From Sinomonas albida (GTDB lineage: Bacteria > Actinomycetota > Actinomycetes > Actinomycetales > Micrococcaceae): a stretch of 64,000 bases of DNA. The stretch's first letter is position 1. Every line of letters starts with the position of its first letter. The stretch covers positions 124,001 through 188,000 of the forward strand of contig NZ_SWDW01000003.1 of assembly GCF_004919045.1 (NCBI RefSeq), given 5' to 3'. Both the position numbers and the translations under genes were made by a program. The notes below the pieces were generated by a model, which was not told the DNA's origin, did no database searches, and saw nothing but the letters and a program-made list of their open reading frames with translations. Shown one piece after another: positions 34,806 through 42,944 of the stretch.

Positions 34806-36169
34806 GCGACGGGCTCGGCGACGGCGGACGCGGCGCGAGCGGACGCCGCGGCCTCGAAGCCGGCCTCAAGGTCCCCGAGGATGTCGGCAATGTTCTCGAT
34901 GCCCACGGCCAGTCGCACGAGGCCAGGCGTCACGCCTGCGGCGCGCTGCTGGGCCTCGCTCAGCTGGGCGTGCGTGGTCGACGCCGGATGGATCACGAGC
35001 GAGCGTACGTCGCCGATGTTGGCCACGTGCGAGTGCAGCGTGAGGGCGTCCACGAAAGCCTTGCCCGCTTCCGCGGGGGACACGCCGTCGCTCCCCGCGA
35101 GCTCGAACGAGACGATCGCGCCGGCGCCCTTGGGCGCGTACTTCTTCCCGAGCGAGTGCCACGGGCTCGACTCGAGCCCCGCGTACGCAACAGACTCGAC
35201 GTCGTCGCGTGCCTCGAGCCACTGCGCGACGGCAAGGGCGTTCTCGACGTGGCGCTCGACGCGGAGGCTCAGGGTCTCGAGACCCTGGGCGATGAGGAAC
35301 GCGTTGAACGGCGAGACGGCCGAGCCTAGGTCACGCAGGAGCTGCACGCGGGCTTTCAGGACATACGCGAGGTTGGCCCCGAGGATCCCGTTCACGCCGA
35401 GATCACGCGCGAAGACGAGCCCGTTGTAGCTCTCGTCCGGCGTGTTGAAGCCGGGGAAGCGCTCGGGGTCCCTCGCGTAGTCGAACGTGCCGCCGTCCAC
35501 GATCACCCCCGCGATCGCCGCGCCGTGGCCGCCCAGGTACTTCGTCGCGGAGTGGACCACGACGTCTGCGCCGTGCTCGAGGGGACGCAGGAGGTACGGA
35601 GTCGCGACGGTGTTGTCGATGATGAGCGGAACCCCGGCCTCGTGAGCCACCGCCGCGACGGCATCGATGTCGAGGACGTTCTGGCGCGGGTTCGAGATCG
35701 ACTCGGCGAAGAACGCCTTCGTCTCGGGGCGGACGGCTGCCTTCCACGCGTCGACGCTGTCGGGGTCCTCGACGAACGTCGTCGCGATGCCGAACTTCGC
35801 CAAGGTGTGCTTGAACAGGTTGTACGTGCCGCCGTAGAGGCTCGCGCTCGCCACGACGTGGTCGCCCGCCTCCGCGACGGTGAGGATCGAATACGTCGTC
35901 GCGGCTTGCCCCGAGGAGAGCAGGAGCGCGCCGACGCCTCCCTCAAGACTCGCGATGCGCTGCTCGACGGCGTCCTGGGTCGGGTTGCCGATTCGGGTGT
36001 AGATCGGGGCGAGCTCGGCGAGCGCAAAGCGGTTGGCGGCACTCTCCGCGCTCGGGAAGACGAACGACGTGGTCTGATAGATCGGCAGGGCCCGGGCTCC
36101 GGTCTCGGAATCGGGGGTCTGGCCGACGTGGATCTGACGGGTCTCGAAGGACCACTGGGTGCTGGACAT
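34802..36169 (-). CDS. metY: O-acetylhomoserine sulfhydrylase
   Basis: A 455-residue PLP enzyme that makes homocysteine from O-acetylhomoserine and sulfide. The PLP lysine is in VVHSATKYLGGHG. Other family marks are the N-terminal FETRQIHVGQTPD, IYQTTSFVF and the PLP-pocket stretch SSGQAATTYSILTV. Length and N-terminus fit MetY more than cystathionine gamma-synthase. A GGAGGGA site lies seven bases before the ATG. It is transcribed first, with metX next, behind a SAM-IV riboswitch. Confidence 0.94.
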   Translation of the reverse strand: MSSTQWSFETRQIHVGQTPDSETGARALPIYQTTSFVFPSAESAANRFALAELAPIYTRIGNPTQDAVEQRIASLEGGVGALLLSSGQAATTYSILTVAEAGDHVVASASLYGGTYNLFKHTLAKFGIATTFVEDPDSVDAWKAAVRPETKAFFAESISNPRQNVLDIDAVAAVAHEAGVPLIIDNTVATPYLLRPLEHGADVVVHSATKYLGGHGAAIAGVIVDGGTFDYARDPERFPGFNTPDESYNGLVFARDLGVNGILGANLAYVLKARVQLLRDLGSAVSPFNAFLIAQGLETLSLRVERHVENALAVAQWLEARDDVESVAYAGLESSPWHSLGKKYAPKGAGAIVSFELAGSDGVSPAEAGKAFVDALTLHSHVANIGDVRSLVIHPASTTHAQLSEAQQRAAGVTPGLVRLAVGIENIADILGDLEAGFEAAASARAASAVAEPVA

Positions 36170-36204
36170 AGCATTCCCTCCGCACTGCGCTTGACCGACG
36201 ACTC

Positions 36205-36297
36205 CCGCCGGCCCAGGTCTTCACCCGGGGCACCCCACCGCGGCAGGAGGGTTGCCGGCCAGCAAACCGGGGTTTAGCGCTGGCACTCATGACCTGA
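36205..36297 (-). promoter_or_regulatory. SAM-IV riboswitch controlling metY-metX
   Basis: Between the probable promoter and metY, the minus strand reads GGTCATGAGTGCCAGCG, then a stem CCCCGG...CCGG around TTTGCTGG, then CGGCAACCCTCC, then GCGGTGGGGTGCCCCGGGTG and GACCTGG pairing back to the start. These segments and their order match the SAM-IV aptamer known upstream of actinobacterial methionine genes. SAM binding should lower metY-metX expression. No clear terminator follows, so control may be of translation. Confidence 0.88.
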
Positions 36298-36301
36298 TGC
36301 G

Positions 36302-36332
36302 AGTGTAGAAGGCCCCGGAATCGCCCGGACAA
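36302..36332 (-). promoter_or_regulatory. Probable promoter of metY
   Basis: The minus strand has TTGTCC (36327-36332), a 19-bp spacer and TACACT (36302-36307), placing transcription start just before the first paired base of the SAM-IV aptamer. Confidence 0.6.
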
Positions 36333-36390
36333 ATGTGTGACCGTGTGTGAAGGCGGGCCGCGCAGGGGAAGGCCCGCTGGCGGAGAGCGC

Positions 36391-37611
36391 TCAGCCCTCC
36401 ATGAGCCGCCGACGGTGCTTGAGCTCCTTGACCCACGCTCTGGTCTGGCTCGGCGGGAAAGGCGAGGCGCCGCCGTCGTCCGTCTCGAGCGCCGCCACGA
36501 GCGGGCCCGCGGCCCTCAGTGCGAGGTCGACGACGCCGGCCGCCGCGCGCTCGGGCAGGCCGAGCTCCGCCGCCCACCCCAGGAAGTGCCGCCGCGAGAT
36601 GCCCGTGCGCTTGCCGCCGAGCTGGAGCGCGAGGGACTTGTCCCCGTAGGGAACGGTCGAGGGAATGTCGTAGACCGGTGCGACGGCCCACTCGCCCGGC
36701 GAGGTGAGCCCGCGCACCACGGAGACGTTCTTGGCATGCAGGTCCCCGTTGCCCACGAGCCACGCGAACGCGCCTTGGACCGCGAGGTTCCGGAGGGCCG
36801 GCAGCTCGGCGGAGCACTGCGCAGCGACCGCGCGGCAGAGCTCCTCATAGCTCACGTTGTACTTGTCGGCCGGGTACAGGCCGAGCAGCTGGGAGCCGTC
36901 CTCGACCGCGAGCCGAGCCGTCCCGCCGTCGGGACGCGCGGGCCGGTCGAAGCGCTCGACGAGGAGGCCCGCGCGCCCTGCGACGTCGCGCACGAGCTTG
37001 ACGCCGCTCACCGGAAGGCGCAGCCGCGCGGCAAAGCGGTACATGAGGGCCTCGTTCTCCACGACGTGCGGGAACTCGGGTGCGTTGAGCTTGAGGATGT
37101 AGCGTCGGCCCGCCTGAGCAGCGGGGAGGGAGATCATGCCCGCGCTCACCTTGTCCTGGACGCCCGCGAGCGCTTTGGGGTCCACGAGCGTGGGGTCGTC
37201 CACGAGCGCCGCGAAGTCCGGCGGCCGCCGGGCATCGAATTCGACGGCGTGCTCCCCCTCCCTCGCGCCGGTCGCGAGAGGCTCACCGTGCGGGACGATC
37301 TGCACGTCCCCCACGGGATCGCCGCCGGCCGCCATGAGGAGGCCGAGCTCGTCGTCCGCGCTCGTCTTGACCGCGCGCCGTAGCGACGCGAGCCGCCGGC
37401 CCTCGGGCAGGAGACCCGTGAAGAACGGTGGAACCGCGCCGGCGGGAGCGTCGACGGGCCGCGAGCTCAGCGGAAGCGTGCTCGCAACAGGCTCGCCCCG
37501 GGACGCGAGATAGGACGGAACGTAGGAGAAGCGGGTGCCGCCGTCCACGCGCTCGAGCCGCGCCGCGAGCACCCCCGCCTTGTAGACGTCCGCGATGCGA
37601 TGGCGGGTCAT
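36391..37611 (-). CDS. HipA-like Ser/Thr kinase
   Basis: A 406-residue HipA-family protein. The N-terminal domain shows the usual GLLPEGRRL. The kinase core has GVQDKVSAGMIS, YILKLN (ATP Lys), the catalytic loop GNGDLHAKNVSVV and the metal Asp in VAPVYDIPST, so it looks active. Family members phosphorylate targets such as glutamyl-tRNA synthetase and cause growth arrest. The start ATG overlaps the hipB-like stop by four bases, the classic toxin-antitoxin layout, although the antitoxin comes first. Confidence 0.9.
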   Translation of the reverse strand: MTRHRIADVYKAGVLAARLERVDGGTRFSYVPSYLASRGEPVASTLPLSSRPVDAPAGAVPPFFTGLLPEGRRLASLRRAVKTSADDELGLLMAAGGDPVGDVQIVPHGEPLATGAREGEHAVEFDARRPPDFAALVDDPTLVDPKALAGVQDKVSAGMISLPAAQAGRRYILKLNAPEFPHVVENEALMYRFAARLRLPVSGVKLVRDVAGRAGLLVERFDRPARPDGGTARLAVEDGSQLLGLYPADKYNVSYEELCRAVAAQCSAELPALRNLAVQGAFAWLVGNGDLHAKNVSVVRGLTSPGEWAVAPVYDIPSTVPYGDKSLALQLGGKRTGISRRHFLGWAAELGLPERAAAGVVDLALRAAGPLVAALETDDGGASPFPPSQTRAWVKELKHRRRLMEG

Positions 37612-37859
37612 GGTGCGTGCCCTCCGGCGGTGACCCGGGTCTCCGTGCCCCCGGGGCGCGCGACGACAGCGAGCTCGAAGCCGAGCGCGTCGAGGACGGC
37701 CGCGAGCGCGTCGAGCCGCACGCTGGCCTTGCCCTGCTCGACGAAGCGGACGAACCGCTCCGACACCCCGGCGAGGTCGGCGAGGTCTTGCTGGGTCAGG
37801 CTCAACGCACGACGGCGGTCCCGCACCCGGGCGGCGAGGTCCCGGACCGCTTCCTGCAT
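37608..37859 (-). CDS. HipB-like antitoxin/repressor
   Basis: An 83-residue Cro/C1-type DNA-binding protein. The helix-turn-helix is RRALSLTQQDLADLAGVSER, followed by FVRFVEQGKASVRLDALAAV. The C-terminal tail (VVARPGGTETRVTAGG) is short. The ATG at 37859 has a GGGAGGA site, so the longer frame to 38009 was rejected. It overlaps the hipA-like gene by four bases. Two related palindromes 97-190 bp upstream are likely its operators. Confidence 0.88.
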   Translation of the reverse strand: MQEAVRDLAARVRDRRRALSLTQQDLADLAGVSERFVRFVEQGKASVRLDALAAVLDALGFELAVVARPGGTETRVTAGGHAP

Positions 37860-37955
37860 CTCGTCCTCCCGCGTTCTCCGTGTGGTCTCTGGGGTGTGCG
37901 CCGCTGCCTCCGCCCGTCTCGGGGCAGCCTTGCCCGCGAAACGGGTAGAGGCAGC

Positions 37956-37974
37956 GGCACGATCGTTCCGATTC
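37956..37974. promoter_or_regulatory. Operator-like site 1 upstream of hipB
   Basis: GGCACGATCGTTCCGATT shares the core GG(C/T)ACGATCGT(T/G)CCGAT with the larger palindrome at 38022-38047. Its centre lies 72 bp (about seven helical turns) from that site. Confidence 0.6.
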
Positions 37975-38021
37975 CATGCTCGCGCCGGGCCGGCATGTGA
38001 GTCAAGCAACAGGGGGCGGCC

Positions 38022-38047
38022 GAGATCGGTACGATCGTGCCGATCTC
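38022..38047. promoter_or_regulatory. Operator-like site 2, 26-bp near-perfect palindrome
   Basis: The site opens GAGATCGGTACGATCG and closes TGCCGATCTC. It is symmetric except for one mismatched pair. It lies between hipB (minus) and the PAP2 gene (plus). It is probably the main HipB-like operator and might also affect the divergent PAP2 gene. Confidence 0.7.
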
Positions 38048-38161
38048 AACGTGAGTCTCGGCGCTCCGCCCCGAAGGCGGGGCTGGCGCGCCGCAAAATC
38101 CTTGAACCGACGCGGGGCGGTTCTTAGAGCGGTCTTAGACGGGGCAGGGCAGGATAGGCAC

Positions 38162-38899
38162 ATGACCTCTCCCGACTATGCGGCGCACGGCGCCCGGATG
38201 GCGCGCGAACCGCGCAGCCGACTCGTCACTCTCCCGAGCCTGCGGCACTGGATCCTCGTGCCGGTCGCGATGAGCATCGTGGTCTTCGCCCTCGGATTCC
38301 TCGCCAAGACCACGCCCCTGACCGACACCGAGCTGAGCGTCGATCAGACCATGAGCACCCAGCACGTGGGCTGGCTCAACACCCTCTCGCTCGCCCTGGA
38401 GAAGATCCTCGGGCCCTCGGGCGCGATCGTCATTCTCGTGATCCTCATCGCGGTCCTGTGGTTCCTGCGCCGCACGCCGATCGACGCAGTGGCCGTCGCC
38501 TCCATCACGGGCTTCGGCTGGATCTTCAGCCTCATCTTCAAATATGGCGTGCACCGCCATCGTCCGGACCCGGGCCTCCTCGCGAACCCGCTCTCCCCGG
38601 ACATGGACCCGAACAGCTTCCCGAGCGGTCACGTGAGCTTTGCCGTGTCGCTCACCATCGCGCTGTACTTCCTCTTCCGCGACAAGCGCTGGGGCATCTG
38701 GGTCCTGGTCGTCGGCATGGTGCTCTCGGGCTTCGTCGCGATCTCCCGCGTGTACGTGGGCGTCCACTACCCCATCGACGTCATCGCGTCGTTCCCGGCC
38801 TCAGTGGCCGGCATCCTCCTCTGGTGCGGCCTGTGGAACAGGTTCGCGCTCCCACTCCTCGACCGTGTCCCGTTCGTGGCGCGGCTCGAGTACCGCTGA
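38162..38899 (+). CDS. PAP2-family membrane phosphatase
   Basis: A 245-residue membrane lipid phosphatase with about six helices. All three phosphatase motifs are visible: KYGVHRHRPD (K-x6-RP), FPSGHVSF (PSGH) and SRVYVGVHYPIDV (SR-x5-H-x3-D). The start at 38162 gives MTSPDYAAHG. Members act on undecaprenyl pyrophosphate or phosphatidate at the outer face of the membrane. Which applies here is unknown. The DedA gene follows 86 bp later. Confidence 0.92.
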   Translation: MTSPDYAAHGARMAREPRSRLVTLPSLRHWILVPVAMSIVVFALGFLAKTTPLTDTELSVDQTMSTQHVGWLNTLSLALEKILGPSGAIVILVILIAVLWFLRRTPIDAVAVASITGFGWIFSLIFKYGVHRHRPDPGLLANPLSPDMDPNSFPSGHVSFAVSLTIALYFLFRDKRWGIWVLVVGMVLSGFVAISRVYVGVHYPIDVIASFPASVAGILLWCGLWNRFALPLLDRVPFVARLEYR

Positions 38900-38985
38900 G
38901 CAGCAGCCTCACCGAAGACCTCCCACCAGCTCGTCGGGCCTCCCGGCTGGGCAATACCGTCGCGCGCTACTGACAGGACACTCCC

Positions 38986-39651
38986 ATGCTTGATCCGACC
39001 GCCCTGCTCGTCGACGCCGGACCCTGGGTCCTCGGCGTCGTGGGCCTCATCGTCTTCATCGAATCCGGGCTCCTGTTCCCGTTCCTGCCGGGCGATTCGC
39101 TCCTCTTCACCGTCGGCCTCCTCCACGCCCAGCTCGGGATCTCCCTGCCCGTGCTCATCCTCGTGGTCATGGTCGCCGCCGTCGCGGGCGACCAGGCCGG
39201 ATACCTGATCGGCCGGGCCGTGGGCAAGCGCTGGTTCCGTGAGGACGCGAAGATCCTCAAGCTGAGCCACCTTGAGAGCGCAGAATCGTTCTTCGGCCGC
39301 TACGGCGGGCGGGCGCTCGTCCTCGCGCGGTTCGTGCCGATCGTGCGCACGTACGTTCCGCTCGTGGCGGGCATGGCCCGCTATCCGTACCGCCGCTTCA
39401 TCGGCTGGAACGTGATCGGCGCCGTCGCGTGGGCCGTCTCCGTGACGCTGCTCGGCGTCTGGCTGGGCCACGTCGACTTCATCAAGAAGAACATCGACGT
39501 GCTCTCGGTGCTCATCGTCGCCGCTTCCGTCGTCCCGATCGGCATCGAGGCCCTGCGCCACCGCCGCAAGGCCAAGAAGGCGCGCGAGGCCGAGGCTGCC
39601 CGCGCCGCGGCCGAGCCCGTCGAGGCGTACGCCGAAAACTCCGCCGACTGA
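38986..39651 (+). CDS. DedA-family membrane protein
   Basis: A 221-residue DedA/SNARE-associated protein. Landmarks are VFIESGLLFPFLPGDSLLF near the N-terminus, GDQAGYLIGRAVGK, and RFVPIVRTYVPLVAGMARYP with its conserved Arg. Four or five helices are present, and the last 35 residues are a charged Ala/Lys-rich tail. Recent work on the family points to undecaprenyl phosphate or phospholipid flipping, which fits the PAP2 phosphatase directly upstream. Confidence 0.92.
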   Translation: MLDPTALLVDAGPWVLGVVGLIVFIESGLLFPFLPGDSLLFTVGLLHAQLGISLPVLILVVMVAAVAGDQAGYLIGRAVGKRWFREDAKILKLSHLESAESFFGRYGGRALVLARFVPIVRTYVPLVAGMARYPYRRFIGWNVIGAVAWAVSVTLLGVWLGHVDFIKKNIDVLSVLIVAASVVPIGIEALRHRRKAKKAREAEAARAAAEPVEAYAENSAD

Positions 39652-39687
39652 TCAAGGAGCCCCTCGCTCAGCCGCTCCCTTGACACA

Positions 39688-40365
39688 ATGGCAGCCATGG
39701 ACCTCCGACCCCGCGTGCTCCTCGTCGAGGACGACCGGCAGCTTGGCCCGCTCGTGGCCGAGCTGCTGGGAACGGACTTCGCCGTGACCCTCACCGCCGA
39801 CGGGCGCGAGGGGCTTGAGCTCGCCCTTGCACAGGAATGGGACGCGCTCGTCGTGGACCGGGGCCTGCCCCGTCTCGACGGGGTCCTCCTCGTCAAGTCG
39901 CTCCGCGCCAAAGGCCTCGCCACCCCCGTCCTGATGCTGACCGCGCTCGGGACCGTGCCGGACAAGGTGGAGGGCCTCGACGCCGGGGCGGACGACTACC
40001 TCGTCAAGCCGTTCGACGCCGAAGAACTCGCGGCCCGCCTCCGGGCCATGACCCGCAGCTACGCGCCACCCGAGCGCGGTCGCCTCCCGGTCGGAGACTG
40101 GGAACTCGACCCGGTCTCGCGCATCCTGTCCTCCCCCTACGGGAACCGGGTGGACCTGTCGGGCACGGAGTCGGCGCTCCTTGCCGTCTTCGCGCGCGAG
40201 CCCGCGCGCGTGTTCTCGCGCTCCGAGCTCCTGGCCCTCGCGTTCGACGCCGGGGATACCCCGGGCGCGGTCGACACGTATGTGCACTACCTCCGGAAGA
40301 AGACGGACAAGTCGGTGATCAGGACCGTCCACGGCGTGGGCTACCAGCTCGGGGGGCTCGCGTGA
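39688..40365 (+). CDS. OmpR-type response regulator
   Basis: A 225-residue regulator. The receiver domain shows LLVEDDRQLGPLV, the phospho-acceptor region LVVDRGLPRLDG (Asp57), TALGT and YLVKPFDAEEL. The C-terminal winged helix includes LSGTESALLAVFAREPARVF and VDTYVHYLRKKTD. The start may be the ATG at 39688 or 39697. The stop overlaps the ATG of the kinase gene by one base (TGATG). Confidence 0.94.
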   Translation: MAAMDLRPRVLLVEDDRQLGPLVAELLGTDFAVTLTADGREGLELALAQEWDALVVDRGLPRLDGVLLVKSLRAKGLATPVLMLTALGTVPDKVEGLDAGADDYLVKPFDAEELAARLRAMTRSYAPPERGRLPVGDWELDPVSRILSSPYGNRVDLSGTESALLAVFAREPARVFSRSELLALAFDAGDTPGAVDTYVHYLRKKTDKSVIRTVHGVGYQLGGLA

Positions 40366-41387
40366 TGACCGCGCGCCGCCGTCTGCCCCGGAACTCCGAC
40401 GAGGCCGCGCTCCGCCGCGCGGCACTCAGGGTGGGCCTGCAGATCGCGGGGGCGATCGCCGTCGTCGTCGTTCTCCTGCTCGGCGCCGCCGGGCTGTACC
40501 TCTGGGCCAAGTCGCAGCCCCAGGAGGTGCTCGCCCACCTCGAACGCTCCGAGCCGCAGGTGGTCCTCGACGCCGTGGACGTCCTCGGGATCCTCGTGGT
40601 GGGCGGCGTCGCGGGCATCGTTCTCGGAGGGCTCGTGGGGATGCTGAGTGCCCGCCGGGCCGTCAAGCCCCTCGGCGAGGCCCTCGCGCTCCAGCGCCGG
40701 TTCGTCCAGGACGCGAGCCACGAGCTCCGGACTCCGCTCGCTGTCCTGGACACCCGCATCCAGCTCGCCCAGAAGCGTCTCGGGCCCGGCAGCGAGGCCG
40801 CTCCCGTGCTCGCGGAGCTGCGCAGCGATTCCGCCTCGCTCGCCGCCGTCATCGAGGATCTCCTCGGCAGCATCGCGGGGCAGGGCCCGGACACGCCGGA
40901 AACACCGACGGACCTCGCGGGCCTCGCGGACGAGGTGGTCAACGACTTCGCCGTCCTCGCGGCCAAGCGGAAGATCTCGCTCGAGCGCGAGGTGGGCCCA
41001 GGACCCGTCGCCGTCCCCGTGGCGCCCGCGCCCCTCAGGCGCGTCATCGTGGCGCTCCTCGACAACGCGCTCAAGTACACGCCGGAGGGCGGGCGGGTCA
41101 CCGTCGGCGTGCACTCCGCGGCGGGCGTGGGCCGGGGCACGACGGCGGTGCTCACCGTGGCTGACACAGGCCCCGGAATCGAGGGCCCCGCCCCAGAACG
41201 GGTCTTCGAGCGCTTCGCACGATCTGAGACCGCGACGCTTGCGGCGCGGCGGAGCTACGGGATCGGGCTCGCGCTCGTGCGTGAGATTGCCGTCCGCAAC
41301 GGCGGATCCGTGCGGATCGCGGAAACTGGCGCCGGAGGTACCACTATGGAGGTCACCCTCCCGGCAGCCCCGCACAAGTTAGGTTAA
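40365..41387 (+). CDS. Two-helix sensor histidine kinase
   Basis: A 340-residue sensor kinase paired with the OmpR-type regulator upstream. Two membrane helices (about 24-47 and 67-90) enclose only about 20 extracellular residues, so there is no true sensor domain. The H-box is VQDASHELRTPLAVL. The ATPase domain has LLDNALKYTPEGGR, VADTGPGIEG, FERFARSE and SYGIGLALVREIA. The last codons overlap a TTAGGTTAACCTAA palindrome. The signal is unknown, but a membrane-internal cue is likely. Confidence 0.92.
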   Translation: MTARRRLPRNSDEAALRRAALRVGLQIAGAIAVVVVLLLGAAGLYLWAKSQPQEVLAHLERSEPQVVLDAVDVLGILVVGGVAGIVLGGLVGMLSARRAVKPLGEALALQRRFVQDASHELRTPLAVLDTRIQLAQKRLGPGSEAAPVLAELRSDSASLAAVIEDLLGSIAGQGPDTPETPTDLAGLADEVVNDFAVLAAKRKISLEREVGPGPVAVPVAPAPLRRVIVALLDNALKYTPEGGRVTVGVHSAAGVGRGTTAVLTVADTGPGIEGPAPERVFERFARSETATLAARRSYGIGLALVREIAVRNGGSVRIAETGAGGTTMEVTLPAAPHKLG

Positions 41388-41392
41388 CCTAA
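41379..41392. promoter_or_regulatory. Palindrome TTAGGTTAACCTAA upstream of VOC gene
   Basis: A perfect 14-bp palindrome overlaps the kinase stop codon, 37 bp before the VOC gene start. The half-site resembles that of DtxR/IdeR iron boxes, but the full 19-bp iron-box spacing is not met. Confidence 0.4.
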
Positions 41393-41428
41393 GCTGAGAC
41401 CCACATCTCAAAGTGCCAAGATGACTGC

Positions 41429-42067
41429 ATGCGTATGGACCATGTTTCTTATGCCTGCGAACCTGATGGCCTGGCGGCCACGACGGAACGTATTGCCAGC
41501 GCACTGGGGGTCGAGGCGGTCAAGGGCGGGGTCCACCCTCGGTTCGGTACCCGCAATATGATCATCCCGCTCACTGCGCACCACTACCTCGAGGTCGTCG
41601 AGGTCCTGGATCACCCGGCGTCGGACAAGGCGCCCTTCGGACAGGCGGTGCGGGCCCGCTCCGCCGCAGGCGGCGGCTGGATGGGCTGGTGCGTCGAGGT
41701 CGACGACCTGGTTCCGTTCGAGGAGCGCCTGGGCCGCAAGGCCGTCCCCGGCAACCGCAAGTTCCCCGACGGCCGCGAGCTCGTCTGGAAGCAGATCGGC
41801 ATCCTGGGCCTCATCGCCGATCCCCAGGTTCCGTACATGCTCAAGTGGGAGGGCGATCCGACGCTTCACCCGTCCAACGCGTACGCCGCCACGGTCTCGG
41901 TCACGAAGCTCACCATCGCCGGCTCGGCCGAGCGCGTGACCGAGTGGCTCGGGGAGCCGGTCGAGCAGCCGCTCGAGGACGTCGAGGTCGAGTGGGTGGC
42001 CCCCAAGGGCACGCCCGGCATCATGTCCGTCACGTTCAACACGGGGAACAGCCTCGTCACGATCTGA
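41429..42067 (+). CDS. Glyoxalase-like (VOC) domain protein
   Basis: A 212-residue protein of the glyoxalase-like group. The N-terminal module begins RMDHVSYACEPDGLAATT and includes GTRNMIIPLTAHHYLEVVEV. The second module covers about 125-212, ending in SVTFNTGNSLVTI. This pattern is the stand-alone VOC family whose reaction is unknown. It is followed by a perfect 34-nt hairpin that ends its transcript. A palindrome lies just upstream. Confidence 0.85.
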   Translation: MRMDHVSYACEPDGLAATTERIASALGVEAVKGGVHPRFGTRNMIIPLTAHHYLEVVEVLDHPASDKAPFGQAVRARSAAGGGWMGWCVEVDDLVPFEERLGRKAVPGNRKFPDGRELVWKQIGILGLIADPQVPYMLKWEGDPTLHPSNAYAATVSVTKLTIAGSAERVTEWLGEPVEQPLEDVEVEWVAPKGTPGIMSVTFNTGNSLVTI

Positions 42068-42072
42068 GCCTG

Positions 42073-42106
42073 GGCGGAGGCCCCGCAACGTTGCGGGGCC
42101 TCCGCC
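42073..42106. terminator. Bidirectional terminator between VOC and CPBP genes
   Basis: A perfect inverted repeat of 17+17 bases (GGCGGAGGCCCCGCAAC with its complement) starts five bases after the VOC stop and ends 24 bp before the convergent CPBP stop. The stem can form fully with a small AACGTT loop. It serves both genes. Confidence 0.85.
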
Positions 42107-42129
42107 ACCCCACTGCTGGGTCCCGGCCC

Positions 42130-42915
42130 CTACCCCAGTCCGATGGCCCTGCCCACGAGGCTGAAGCCCACGAACGCAAACGTGTCGAGCAGCGCGTGGG
42201 CGATCACGAGCGGCATCACCCGCCCGTACCGCCGGTACACCCAGCAGAAGACCACGCCCATCACGGCGTTCCCCACGAACGGCCCGATGCCCTGATACAG
42301 GTGGTAGCTCCCCCGCAGGATCGAGCTCGCGGCGACCGCCGCCGTCGTGCTCCAGCCCAGGCGCCGCAGCCACGCGAGCATGAAGCCGACGACGATCGTC
42401 TCCTCGAGAAGAGCATGCCGGATCGCCGAGAGGATGAGCACCGGCACGGTCCACCAGTACTTGTCGAGACCGCTGGGGATGATCGACGTCGTGATGCCCA
42501 GCATCCGGCCCGCCCAGTACAGCCCGAGCGACGGGATCCCCATGGCGAGGAAGAGGCCGACGCCGTAGAGGGCGTCGCGGCCGGGACGGCGGAAGTCCAA
42601 GCCGAGGCGAGCAAATGGGGCGCGCCACCCGCGGCGGCCCACGGACTCCCATACGAAGTACAGCGCGAGGGCCACGGGAACGAGCGAGAACCCGATGTCG
42701 AGCAGCTGATACGTGAGGTCGAAGTACTCGCGCGAGTTGAGCGTCGCGTTGAGCGTCGACTTCCCCTGAGCGAGCGGCGCCTGCGTCGCCTTGTCGAGCA
42801 GCTGCACCACGGAGTAGACCGCCGACTGCCCCAGCGACAGCCCCAGGACGATGAGGAGCTGGGCACGCCAGCGCGTGCGGGAGGCCGAGCGGACGACGGC
42901 GACGGCATCAGGCAT
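42130..42915 (-). CDS. CPBP-family intramembrane protease-like protein
   Basis: A 261-residue membrane protein of the CAAX-protease/bacteriocin-processing (CPBP) family with six to eight helices. Motif 1 is EETIVVGFML, in which the usual E-E-x3-R arginine is replaced by Val. Motif 2 is LRGSYHLYQG (His) and motif 3 HALLDTFAF (His). The missing arginine leaves activity uncertain, though the EE and His residues remain. Family roles range from prenylated-peptide processing to immunity. It is divergent from the histidine phosphatase gene. Confidence 0.82.
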   Translation of the reverse strand: MPDAVAVVRSASRTRWRAQLLIVLGLSLGQSAVYSVVQLLDKATQAPLAQGKSTLNATLNSREYFDLTYQLLDIGFSLVPVALALYFVWESVGRRGWRAPFARLGLDFRRPGRDALYGVGLFLAMGIPSLGLYWAGRMLGITTSIIPSGLDKYWWTVPVLILSAIRHALLEETIVVGFMLAWLRRLGWSTTAAVAASSILRGSYHLYQGIGPFVGNAVMGVVFCWVYRRYGRVMPLVIAHALLDTFAFVGFSLVGRAIGLG

Positions 42916-42944
42916 GCAACAATCCTGCCTTACGCTGGGGTGCT

